A program made the position numbers and the translations under genes. Below, one piece after another: positions 32,602 through 40,316 of a stretch of DNA of 64,000 bases; positions within the stretch are counted from its first letter, which is position 1; each line of letters starts with the position of its first letter. The notes under the pieces were generated by a model. That model was not told the origin of the DNA, did no database searches, and saw only the letters and a list, made by a program, of their open reading frames with translations. This DNA is from Myxococcales bacterium UBA1660 (GTDB lineage Bacteria > Myxococcota_A > Polyangia > Polyangiales > Houyiibacteriaceae). The stretch lies in the NCBI GenBank assembly GCA_002320815.1, contig DCLA01000118.1, forward strand, positions 125,720 through 189,719, in the 5' to 3' direction.

Positions 32602-33642
32602 ATGCCTCGACCCCTACGAATCCTCGGCAGCGCCATCGAGCTCCCCGCGCGCCGCGTCGACAACGAAGAGCTCGTGCGCGAGCTGGCCGAGCACGGGCTG
32701 GTGGCGCCCCCCGCGGCCATCGCGGAGAAGGCCGGCGTCCGCACGCGCTACCGGGCCGACGTGACGGCCGGCGAGACCGCCGTGGAGATGGGCGCCCGCG
32801 CCGCCCGCCGCGCCCTCGCCGAGGCGGCGATGGACCCCGCCGAGCTGGACCTGATCCTCTGGGCCAGCGGATCGCCGCACCAGGCGATCCCCGACGGCGC
32901 GTGCCTGCTCCAGCGGGAGCTGGGCCTGGGCGCCTCCGGGATCCCCTGCATGGCGGTGGGGGTCACCTGCATGTCGTTCCTGGCCGCCCTCGACGTGGCC
33001 AGTGCGATGATGCCCGCGGGCCGGAAGCGGGTCCTGGTGGTCTCCTCGGACATCTCGTCCATCGCGGTCGACTGGGCCCACTTCGGCACCGCCGCGCTGC
33101 TGGGCGACGGGGCGTGCGCCTTCGTGGTGGGCGAACACCCGGAGTCCCACATCCATCCGGTCCAGCTGCGCACCTATGGGGAGTTCGCCGACGCGGCCGA
33201 GATCCGCAGCGGCGGGTCCGCCCGGCACCCCTTCGCGGACCACACCACCCGGGAAGACCAGCTCTTCCACATGAACGGCAAGCAGCTCCTCCGCTGCGTG
33301 CTCCAGCACGCGCCGGCCTTCATCGAGAGCAGCCTGCGCGGCTTCGGCGTCGACCCCGCCTCCATCGACGTGGTGGTGAGCCACCAGGCCTCGCGGGCGG
33401 GGCTGCAGTTCATCGAGACCCAGTTCGAGCGGCAGGGGTTCACCCGGGCGCGCCACGTCACCACCCTCGATCGCTATGGCAACTGCGTGGCGGCGTCGCT
33501 GCCGATGACCCTGCACCACGCGCTCACCGAGGGCGGCCCCTCCGCCGACGGGCAGCCCCGACCGCTGCCGCGCGGGTCGAACGTGCTGCTCCTCGGCGCG
33601 GGCGCCGGCGTGTCCCTCGGCGTCGGGCTCCTCCGCTACTGA
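32602..33642 (+). CDS. KAS III-like condensing enzyme (FabH/OleA superfamily)
   Basis: 346 residues from ATG 32602. Thiolase-fold condensing enzyme with the triad Cys123 (VGVTCMSF), His261 (VVSHQAS) and Asn294 (RYGNCVAAS). The active-site Cys sits in an unusual context (AVGVTCMSF rather than AACSGF), and the protein is clearly different from the housekeeping FabH at 42652. Such enzymes join acyl thioesters to make beta-keto products; OleA members condense two fatty acyl-CoAs. It is the first of five co-oriented genes with an epimerase, MBL hydrolase, adenylation/BtaA fusion and Rieske oxygenase, so it probably makes the carbon skeleton of a specialised lipid. Gap to the next gene 49 nt. Confidence 0.85.
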   Translation: MPRPLRILGSAIELPARRVDNEELVRELAEHGLVAPPAAIAEKAGVRTRYRADVTAGETAVEMGARAARRALAEAAMDPAELDLILWASGSPHQAIPDGACLLQRELGLGASGIPCMAVGVTCMSFLAALDVASAMMPAGRKRVLVVSSDISSIAVDWAHFGTAALLGDGACAFVVGEHPESHIHPVQLRTYGEFADAAEIRSGGSARHPFADHTTREDQLFHMNGKQLLRCVLQHAPAFIESSLRGFGVDPASIDVVVSHQASRAGLQFIETQFERQGFTRARHVTTLDRYGNCVAASLPMTLHHALTEGGPSADGQPRPLPRGSNVLLLGAGAGVSLGVGLLRY

Positions 33643-33691
33643 GCGAGGCCAACGGTCTTGCCATCCACCGGGGCCCGTGGGACCACGCGCC

Positions 33692-34672
33692 ATGGCGTAC
33701 GTGGTCACCGGCGCGACGGGCTTCCTGGGTCGCTTCGTCGCGCGCGCGCTCCGGGCGCGCGGCTTCCAGGTCCTCGGGACCGGCCGCGACCCCCAGCAGA
33801 TCGCCGCGCGCCGAGCCGAGGGGATCGCCATGGAAGCGGGAGACCTGGCGGAGCCGGCCTTCGCGCAGCGTCTCCTGCAGGACGCCGAGGGGTGCATCCA
33901 CTGCGCCGCCCTGGCGTCCCCCTGGGGGCCCGCCGAGGCCTTCGAGCGCGCCAACGTGCGCGTCACCGAGAACGTCGTGGCGGCGCTCCCCGCGAACGCA
34001 CCGCTGGTGCACATCTCGTCGCCCTCGGTCTACGGCGTCCGCGAGGACACCTACCGCATCCGCGAGACCCACCCGAAGACCCCCTACGACGCCTACGCCC
34101 GGACCAAGTGGCGCGCCGAAGGCGTGGTGCGGGACCGGGCCGAACCCGGCGTGATCCTTCGACCCCGGGCGCTCTATGGTCCCGAAGACCAGGTGATCAT
34201 TCCCCGGGTGGTCGACGCCATGCGGCGCCGCCGGCTCCCGCGCTTCTGGCCCGGAGACAACCTGGTGGACCTCACCTACATCGAAGACGCCGCCGACGCG
34301 GCGGTCCTCGCGCTGGAACACCTGCGGCGCGGCGATGCCAAGGCGACCGAGGCCTTCAACGTGACCAGCGACTCGCCGGTGCCCCTCTTGCCGCTCTTGG
34401 ACCGGCTCGCCGCGGGGCTCGACCTGCCCCGCCCCGTCCTGCCCCTGCCGCGCCCGCTCGCCCTGGCCGCGGGCCGCGCCCTCGAGCGCGTCGCCCGGGT
34501 GACCGGCAAGGAGCCGCTCCTCAGCGAGTACAGCGCCACCCTGCTGACCACCAGCATCACCTTGGACATCTCCAAGGCCCGCGAGGTCCTCGGCTACGAG
34601 CCCCGGGTCGACCTGGACGAGGGGGTGCGTCGCTACCTGCGGTGGCGCACCGAGCACCCGGAGGCCGCATGA
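33692..34672 (+). CDS. NAD(P)-dependent epimerase / 3beta-HSD-like reductase (OleD-like)
   Basis: 326 residues from ATG 33692 (MAYVVTGATGFLGRF). Extended SDR with the N-terminal TGATGFLG Rossmann motif, ISSPSVYG in the Ser position, and YDAYARTKWRAE giving Tyr-x-x-x-Lys. C-terminal features such as LVDLTYIEDAADAAVLAL fit the 3beta-hydroxysteroid dehydrogenase/OleD branch. In olefin pathways OleD reduces the beta-keto acid from OleA to a beta-hydroxy acid; the preceding condensing enzyme makes that a reasonable guess here. Its TGA overlaps the next ATG (ATGA, 34669-34672). Confidence 0.83.
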   Translation: MAYVVTGATGFLGRFVARALRARGFQVLGTGRDPQQIAARRAEGIAMEAGDLAEPAFAQRLLQDAEGCIHCAALASPWGPAEAFERANVRVTENVVAALPANAPLVHISSPSVYGVREDTYRIRETHPKTPYDAYARTKWRAEGVVRDRAEPGVILRPRALYGPEDQVIIPRVVDAMRRRRLPRFWPGDNLVDLTYIEDAADAAVLALEHLRRGDAKATEAFNVTSDSPVPLLPLLDRLAAGLDLPRPVLPLPRPLALAAGRALERVARVTGKEPLLSEYSATLLTTSITLDISKAREVLGYEPRVDLDEGVRRYLRWRTEHPEAA

Positions 34673-35505
34673 GCGTCGAGGTCGGCGTCGAGCTCCTGAC
34701 CGCGGGGTCCTGCACGCATCCCGAGCACGTGGTCCTGCGCAACCGGCGGCTACGCCCCCTGCGGTTCCCGGCGCTCAGCGCGCTCCTGCACCACCCGACC
34801 CGGGGCCCGGTGCTCTACGACACCGGCTACGGCGAGCGTTTCCGGGAGGCCACCGCGCGCCTGCCCGAGCGACTCTACGCCTGGGTGACTCCGGTGGATC
34901 TCCAGCCGAGCGACCTCGTCGAGCATCAGCTGCGCACCCGGGGGATCCACGCCACCGACGTCGAGCATCTGCTGATCTCCCATTTCCACGCCGACCACAT
35001 CGCGGCGATGGGCAGCTTCGAGCGCGCGACCTACCACTTCCTGGAAGGCGCCGCGCGGCCCATCGTGGACCTCGGCCGCTTCGCCGCGCTCCGGCGGGGG
35101 CTCTTGCCCGCGTTGCTGCCCCGGGACTTCGCGCGCCGGAGCCGGGCCCATCGGCCGAGCCACCCGCTGCCGGTCCTGCCCGAGTTCGGACCGCTGGCGG
35201 ATCTCTTCGGCGACGGCAGCGTCTTCGGTGTCCCCCTGCCCGGACACGCCCGCGGCCAGATGGGGCTCTTCCTGCCCCGACCCCGGGGCCGCCGACGGCC
35301 GCTGCTCCTGGTGGCCGATGCCGTCTGGACGCGCGCGGCGGCCGACGTGCGCCCGCACCCGATCACCCGGCTCCTCTTCGACGACATGCGCCAGTACGAG
35401 GCGACTCGGCAGCGGGTCCGCGCCTCGTTCGACGCCACCCTCGACGTGGTGCCCTCGCACTGCAGCGACTCCATCGCGACGTTCCAGCGCGGAGAGACCG
35501 CGTGA
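34669..35505 (+). CDS. MBL-fold metallo-hydrolase
   Basis: 278 residues, start overlapping the upstream stop by 4 nt. The beta-lactamase-fold metal site is HFHADH near residue 105, with LLISHFHADHIAAMGSF the surrounding strand-loop, later PLPGHARGQMGLF (third His), LLLVADAVW (bridging Asp) and VVPSHCSDS. Members close to this are lactonases and thioesterase-like hydrolases; in this operon it could release a lipid intermediate from a thioester or open a lactone, which is a guess from context. No signal peptide. It overlaps the next GTG by 4 nt. Confidence 0.85.
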   Translation: MSVEVGVELLTAGSCTHPEHVVLRNRRLRPLRFPALSALLHHPTRGPVLYDTGYGERFREATARLPERLYAWVTPVDLQPSDLVEHQLRTRGIHATDVEHLLISHFHADHIAAMGSFERATYHFLEGAARPIVDLGRFAALRRGLLPALLPRDFARRSRAHRPSHPLPVLPEFGPLADLFGDGSVFGVPLPGHARGQMGLFLPRPRGRRRPLLLVADAVWTRAAADVRPHPITRLLFDDMRQYEATRQRVRASFDATLDVVPSHCSDSIATFQRGETA

Positions 35506-37934
35506 TCTTCGAGCTGGGGATCGGGCGGGCGTATCTGCGGGCCCGCGCCTCGGAGCGTCGCTTCGCGGGGGGAACCCGGGAGCGCTTCCTCCGCTGGCGC
35601 GACGGGCGGCTCCAGGGACACCTGCGCTGGCTCCACGACCACTCGCCCCATACCCGGGATCGGCTCGCGCCCGCTCGCCGCGCCGACGGGACCTTCGACC
35701 TCGATGCGGTGGCGCCGATCGACAAGACGGCGATGCTGACCCACTTCGATCGGCTGGTCACCGAGCCGGTCACCCTCGACGAAGTGCTCGCCGTGGCGCA
35801 CCGCGCCGAAAGGAGTCGGGACTTCGCCCCCGTCGTGCGGACGGCCCCGGGCACCGAGCTCTCGGTGGGGCTCTCGAGCGGGACCAGCGGGACCCGTACG
35901 GTCTTCGTGGCCGGCGACGCGGAGCGCGCCGAGTGGGCCGGCAACGTGCTCGCCCGGATGCGGGTCCCGCTGGTTCCCCGGGAGCCTCTGCGTATCGCGC
36001 TGCTCCTGCGCTCGGGCTCCAACCTCTACGAGAGCGTGGGTAGCCGCCGGATCCAGTTCCGCTACTTCGACTTCGTGCGCGCCGGGGACACGTTGGAGGC
36101 CGACCTCGCGGACTTCGATCCCGCGGTGCTCATCGGTCCGCCCAGTCGGCTCACCGGGTTGGCCCGCGCGCGGCTCGCCGGGTCCCTGCGGCTGGCGCCG
36201 CAGCGGGTGGTCAGCGTGGCCGAGGTCCTGGAGCCCGCGGATCGCCGGGTCCTGGAGCGCGTGTGGGGGCGACCCGTGGAGGAGATCTACCAGGCCAGCG
36301 AGGGCTTCCTGGCCTACACGTGCGCGGCGGGCTCGCTGCACTTCGACGAAGACGTGGTACGCATCGACCGCGAGCCCCTCCGGGATCCCGCGGGGCCCTT
36401 CAACCCCATCGTCACCGACTTCCGGCGACGCACCCAGCCCATCGTCCGCTACCGGCTGAACGACGTCGTCGTTCCCGGAGGCCCCTGCGCGTGTGGGAGC
36501 CCGCACCAGACCCTGACGGCGATCGCCGGTCGCACCGACGACCTGCTGCGGACCCCCGCGGGGCGCGCGATCTATCCCGACGAGGTGCGGCACCTCTTCC
36601 TCGCCGAGGGCCCCGGTGACTACCGCATCGTGCAGCGCGCCGATGGCTCGGTGGACCTCACGGTGGTGGACGCCGCCGAGGGGCCGATGCTCCAGCAGCG
36701 ACTGGCGGCGCTGATCGAGCGCCCGGTGGATCTCCGCCAGCGCACCGAGCCCTTCCCCCTCGCCGAAGCCGGCGGGAAGCTCCGACGGATCCGCAGCGAG
36801 CTGCCCGCCCCGCCCGTCCCGACGCCGGCGGTCGCGCCGGCGCCCACCGAGGCCGAGCGGCGCTTCTTCGACCGCATCGTCTACTCGTCGTCCAACGAGG
36901 ACGGGGCCTCCGAGCGGCGCGCGCTGGCGCTGGGACCCGAGGACCGGGTGGTCACGATCACGGGCAGCGGCGCCCGGGCCTTCGAGCTCCTGCTGGACCC
37001 GGTGGGCGAGGTGGTGGCCGTCGATCAGAACCGGCACCAGACCGCGTTGGCCCAGCTCGAGGTGGCCGCGTATCGGACCCTGGACTACGACGCCTTCCTC
37101 CGCTTCCTGGGCGTCCGGGCGCAGACCGATCGCCGCGCGCGCTACCGCTCCACGGTTCGCTCGGCGCTCCCCGACCCCTGGCGCGAGTACTGGGACGCGC
37201 ACCCCGGGCTCATCGACGGAGGCGTGGTCTACGCCGGCACGTGGGAGAGCTACTTCCGCTGGTTCGCGCGCGCCGCCCGCGCCAAGGCGCCAGCGCTGCG
37301 GGCGCTCTTCGCCGCCCGGGATCTCGACGAGCAGCGGGTCGTCTGGAACGAGCAGTGGCGCGACTGGCGCTGGCGGACCGCGCTCCGGGCCTTCGGGATG
37401 CGCAGCACCTGGAAGTACGTGCTGCGGGAGCCGGGGATCGAGCGGATCGACCCCGGGATGGACATCGCCGCGCACTTCGCCGAACTCTTCGACCGCTGCG
37501 CCGAGCGGCACCTCTTCCGCGAGACTCCCTACCTCTACCTGCTCTTCTACGGCCGCTACGATCCCGAGGGCCCCTTCCCGGCTCACTTGAGCGCCGCGGG
37601 CTTCGAGACGATCCGGGAGCGGCTCGACCGGCTCACGCTGGTCACCGAGAGCCTGTCGACGCTCCTCGCCCGGGACACCGCGGGCTTCGACGCCTTCAGC
37701 CTCTCGGACGTGAGCTCGTACGCACCGCCGGCCGAGCACCGGGCCATCTGGGAGGCGGTGGCCCGGTCCGCGCGACCGGGCGCCCGGGTCTGCGAGCGCT
37801 ACTTCCTCGCGGACGGCGCCGGGGACGATGTGCTTCCCCCAGGCTTCGTCCGCGACCCGGCCCTCGAGGCGCGGCTCCGCGCCGACGACGCCGCGTTCAT
37901 CTACCGCTTCCTCTGCGCGCGGAAGGCTCCGTGA
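35502..37934 (+). CDS. Fusion: adenylate-forming enzyme (F390-synthetase-related) + BtaA-like (DUF3419) SAM aminocarboxypropyl transferase
   Basis: 810 residues, GTG start with GTGA overlap. Residues 1-433 are a PaaK/F390-synthetase-like adenylation domain: P-loop SSGTSGTRT (125-133), YQASEG (263-268), VRYRLNDVV (315-323) and AGRTDDLL (342-349). A Pro/Ala linker (about 434-450) leads to residues 451-810, matching DUF3419/BtaA: FDRIVYSSSNEDGASERRAL, the SAM-binding segment ITGSGARAFELLL (486-498), Asp508 in VAVDQN, and LDYDAFLRFLG (527-536). BtaA moves the 3-amino-3-carboxypropyl group of SAM onto diacylglycerol, the first step to betaine lipids; no BtaB is nearby. The fusion suggests an activated lipid acid is made and decorated with a homoserine-like head. 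Both assignments come from motif recognition; the combined reaction is an inference. Confidence 0.82.
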   Translation: MIFELGIGRAYLRARASERRFAGGTRERFLRWRDGRLQGHLRWLHDHSPHTRDRLAPARRADGTFDLDAVAPIDKTAMLTHFDRLVTEPVTLDEVLAVAHRAERSRDFAPVVRTAPGTELSVGLSSGTSGTRTVFVAGDAERAEWAGNVLARMRVPLVPREPLRIALLLRSGSNLYESVGSRRIQFRYFDFVRAGDTLEADLADFDPAVLIGPPSRLTGLARARLAGSLRLAPQRVVSVAEVLEPADRRVLERVWGRPVEEIYQASEGFLAYTCAAGSLHFDEDVVRIDREPLRDPAGPFNPIVTDFRRRTQPIVRYRLNDVVVPGGPCACGSPHQTLTAIAGRTDDLLRTPAGRAIYPDEVRHLFLAEGPGDYRIVQRADGSVDLTVVDAAEGPMLQQRLAALIERPVDLRQRTEPFPLAEAGGKLRRIRSELPAPPVPTPAVAPAPTEAERRFFDRIVYSSSNEDGASERRALALGPEDRVVTITGSGARAFELLLDPVGEVVAVDQNRHQTALAQLEVAAYRTLDYDAFLRFLGVRAQTDRRARYRSTVRSALPDPWREYWDAHPGLIDGGVVYAGTWESYFRWFARAARAKAPALRALFAARDLDEQRVVWNEQWRDWRWRTALRAFGMRSTWKYVLREPGIERIDPGMDIAAHFAELFDRCAERHLFRETPYLYLLFYGRYDPEGPFPAHLSAAGFETIRERLDRLTLVTESLSTLLARDTAGFDAFSLSDVSSYAPPAEHRAIWEAVARSARPGARVCERYFLADGAGDDVLPPGFVRDPALEARLRADDAAFIYRFLCARKAP

Positions 37935-38896
37935 GCGCCTATTTCGCCGTCGCCGAGTCCTCCGCGCTCGGCCGTCGTCCGCTGGGCGTGGTGCTCGAGG
38001 ATCGGCGCATCGCGCTGGCCCGGGACGAGGGGGGCGCCGCCTTCGCCCTCCCCGATCTCTGTCCGCACCGCGGCGCGCCGCTCTCGCGGGGCTCGGTGAT
38101 CCGAGGCCGCTTGCGCTGTCCCTACCACGGCATCGCCTTCGACGGCGCGGGCCGCGGCCACGCGCCGCCGTGGATGGAGGGTCCCTGCACCCTCCGCACC
38201 GAGCCCCTCGCGGTCCACGAGGCGATGGGGCTCGTCTTCGTCGCGCGGGAGCCCTCGGCCCCGCTCCCGCCGCGGCTCGCGAGCGACGGCTGGCAGCCTT
38301 TCGGTCTCGCGATCGACATCGACGCGCCGGCGGTCGAGGTGGTCGAGAACTTCATGGACTCGACCCACACCGGCGTGGTGCACGCCGGGCTCATTCGGAC
38401 GGGCGACGCGGGTCAGCTCCGCGAAGTCACCATCGAGGCCGACGAGCGCACGGTCGAGGTCCGACACGCCGCGGTCGACGAGGAGCTCCCCTTGGTCCGT
38501 CGCTGGCTCGGTCCCGGCGCCATCGACCACGTGGACATCTGCCATCTGCCGGGGACCGTCGAGGTTCGCTACGCGGTCGGAGGCGAGCCCTTCTTCCACG
38601 TCTTGGTCTTCGTCACCCCCCGCAGCGCCACGCGCAGCAGCGTCTTCGTGCGGGGCGCCGTGCGCTCGCCCCGCGCGCGCGCCCTCGACCGCTTCGCCGC
38701 CGCGGGAGCGGCCCTCGTGGGTCGCCGGATCCTCGCCCAGGACAAGGCGATCTTGGAAGCCACCGAGGACGCGGTCCGCCGCGCGGGCTCCCGGCCCCTG
38801 GCCTACCAGCGGGCCGAAGCGATGCACCCGATGGTGCGGCGACTCCTCCGCGGCGAGGGCCGGGTGGAGAGCGCCCGGGTCCGGGTCCGGCTCTGA
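37931..38896 (+). CDS. Rieske non-heme iron oxygenase
   Basis: 321 residues, GTG start overlapping the previous stop by 4 nt. Rieske [2Fe-2S] ligands: Cys44-His46 in LCPHRGAPLS and Cys63-His66 in RCPYHGIAF. The catalytic iron motif NxxDxxHxxxxH is intact: Asn140, Asp143, His146, His151 in ENFMDSTHTGVVH. The layout fits small Rieske oxygenases such as those acting on choline-like compounds, pheophorbide or sterols, not the alpha subunits of large aromatic dioxygenases. As the last gene of the lipid-like operon it may oxidise the product. A reductase partner is not encoded here. Confidence 0.9.
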   Translation: MSAYFAVAESSALGRRPLGVVLEDRRIALARDEGGAAFALPDLCPHRGAPLSRGSVIRGRLRCPYHGIAFDGAGRGHAPPWMEGPCTLRTEPLAVHEAMGLVFVAREPSAPLPPRLASDGWQPFGLAIDIDAPAVEVVENFMDSTHTGVVHAGLIRTGDAGQLREVTIEADERTVEVRHAAVDEELPLVRRWLGPGAIDHVDICHLPGTVEVRYAVGGEPFFHVLVFVTPRSATRSSVFVRGAVRSPRARALDRFAAAGAALVGRRILAQDKAILEATEDAVRRAGSRPLAYQRAEAMHPMVRRLLRGEGRVESARVRVRL

Positions 38897-38979
38897 CCGA
38901 GCGGCGCTCCCCGACCGAGCGTCTCGGCCCGTCCGCGCGGCGCGTTGAAGCCCGGCGCGCTCCGGGGCACACCGGGACC

Positions 38980-39750
38980 ATGACCGTCGCGCTCACCATC
39001 GCCGGGTCCGATCCCTCGGGCGGCGCCGGCCTCCAGGCCGACCTCAAGACCTTCCATCAGCACCAGGTCTACGGGACCAGCGTGGTCACCCTCCTCACCG
39101 TGCAGAACACCCAGCGGGTCTCGCGGGTGGAGGTGCTGGAGCCGGATCTGGTGGTCGAGCAGCTCCGCGCGGTGCTCGAGGATCTTCCGGTGCGGGCGGC
39201 CAAGACCGGCGCGCTCGGCTCCGCTCGCGTCGTCCGCGCCGTGGCCGAGCAGGCCGCCACCTTCGCCTTCCCGGTGGTGGTGGACCCGGTGATGATCAGC
39301 AAGCACGGCGCCCCGCTGATGGACGCCGACGCGCAGGCGGCGCTGACCGAGCTCCTGGCCCGGGCCACGTTGATCACTCCCAACGCGCCCGAAGCGGAGG
39401 CGCTCACCGGCCGCACGATCCGCACCGTGACCGACGCGCGGCGCGCCGCGAGCGAGCTGGCCGAGCCGGGCTGCTCGGTGCTGCTCAAGGGCGGTCACCT
39501 GGAAGGGGACGCGGTCGACGTGCTCCTGCACGAGGGGACCTTCCACGAGCTCCACGCCGAGCGGATCGCGACCCGGCACACCCACGGGACCGGTTGCACC
39601 TACGCGTCGGCGATCACCGCGCGCCTGGCCCGCGGCGACGACCTGGTGGGCGCGGTCCACGGCGCCAAGGCGTGGCTCCACCGCGCCATCGCGACCGCTC
39701 CCGAGTTCGGCGGCGGCAACGGGCCGGTGAACCACCTGACGCCTCTCTGA
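38980..39750 (+). CDS. thiD: Hydroxymethylpyrimidine / phosphomethylpyrimidine kinase
   Basis: 256 residues from ATG 38980. Phosphorylates HMP and HMP-P in the pyrimidine branch of thiamine synthesis. It opens with MTVALTIAGSDPSGGAGLQADL, where GSDPSGGAG binds substrate, has VVVDPVMISKHGAPL in the middle and the anion-hole THGTGCTYASAI near the end (catalytic Cys in GTGC). Length is typical. It stands alone; no other thi gene is close. The 83-nt gap after the Rieske gene makes membership in that operon unlikely but not excluded. Confidence 0.93.
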   Translation: MTVALTIAGSDPSGGAGLQADLKTFHQHQVYGTSVVTLLTVQNTQRVSRVEVLEPDLVVEQLRAVLEDLPVRAAKTGALGSARVVRAVAEQAATFAFPVVVDPVMISKHGAPLMDADAQAALTELLARATLITPNAPEAEALTGRTIRTVTDARRAASELAEPGCSVLLKGGHLEGDAVDVLLHEGTFHELHAERIATRHTHGTGCTYASAITARLARGDDLVGAVHGAKAWLHRAIATAPEFGGGNGPVNHLTPL

Positions 39751-39770
39751 GCGGACGCGCTCCGGCGCCC

Positions 39771-39836
39771 CGGTGGACAGGCGGGTGGACAGGACGGTGG
39801 CCCCAGGGGTTGGCATGCGGGTTGGCATGCGGGTTG
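39771..39836. repeat. 12-bp-period tandem repeats
   Basis: CGGTGGACAGGC and GGGTGGACAGGA follow each other at 39771-39794; then GGGTTGGCATGC occurs twice in tandem (39807-39830) and begins a third time. All have a 12-bp period. The stretch lies between thiD and the next gene and has no sign of being translated. Confidence 0.75.
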
Positions 39837-39886
39837 CGACGGTGTCCCGGCGAACCCGAACACGAAGAAGCCACAGGAGCCATCCC

Positions 39887-40192
39887 ATGCCCGACGCCTG
39901 GAGCGCGAAGCGCGAACGACAGTACGACCACATCAAGGAGTCCGCCCTCGAGCGCGGCAAGTCCGAGGAGAAGGCCAAGGAGATCGCCGCGCGCACGGTG
40001 AACAAGGAGCGGCGCAAGAAGGGCGAGACGCTCAGCGGGAAGAAGCGCACCGAGGGCACCGGCAACCCCAACACGTCCCTGGAGAGCCGGACCCGCGACG
40101 AGCTCTACAACCGTGCCAAGCAGCTCGGCATCGACGGCCGCTCGAAGATGAGCAAGGAGCAGCTGGTGAAGGCCATCCGCAAGCGCGCCTGA
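39887..40192 (+). CDS. Small basic protein with Rho-N-like C-terminus
   Basis: 101 residues from ATG 39887 (MPDAWSAKRERQYDHIKES), with AGGAG upstream. The N-terminal half is a charged helix (KSEEKAKEIAARTVNKERRKK, here named in part) typical of small 'plasmid stabilisation-like' proteins. The C-terminal 40 residues, SRTRDELYNRAKQLGIDGRS followed by KMSKEQLVKAIRKR, match the Rho N-terminal/SAP-like fold, which binds nucleic acid. Probably a DNA- or RNA-associated protein; similar small proteins are widespread and uncharacterised. Confidence 0.78.
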   Translation: MPDAWSAKRERQYDHIKESALERGKSEEKAKEIAARTVNKERRKKGETLSGKKRTEGTGNPNTSLESRTRDELYNRAKQLGIDGRSKMSKEQLVKAIRKRA

Positions 40193-40290
40193 GCCGGCGA
40201 CCGGGGGAGGCGCGCGTGCGCGGGTGTGGGGATCGGCCCCAGGGCTCGGTCCTCGAGGCTCGGCCCCGGCGCTCCAACGGTCCTCCAGGG

Positions 40291-40316
40291 CTGAGCGCGC
40301 AACGCGCGGCGCTCAG
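40291..40316. terminator. Terminator overlapping the RCC1-lipoprotein stop
   Basis: CTGAGCGC (40291-40298) pairs with GCGCTCAG (40309-40316) around a 10-nt loop that can itself partly pair. The stop of the convergent RCC1 gene (40313-40315) is in the right arm. Confidence 0.65.

Noticed and set aside
35031..37739. Minus-strand open frame of about 900 codons
   Set aside because: Antisense to the MBL hydrolase and the adenylation/BtaA fusion, which have strong motifs.
35502..37934. A complete betaine-lipid (DGTS) pathway
   Set aside because: Only a BtaA-like domain is present; no BtaB-type N-methyltransferase is encoded nearby.
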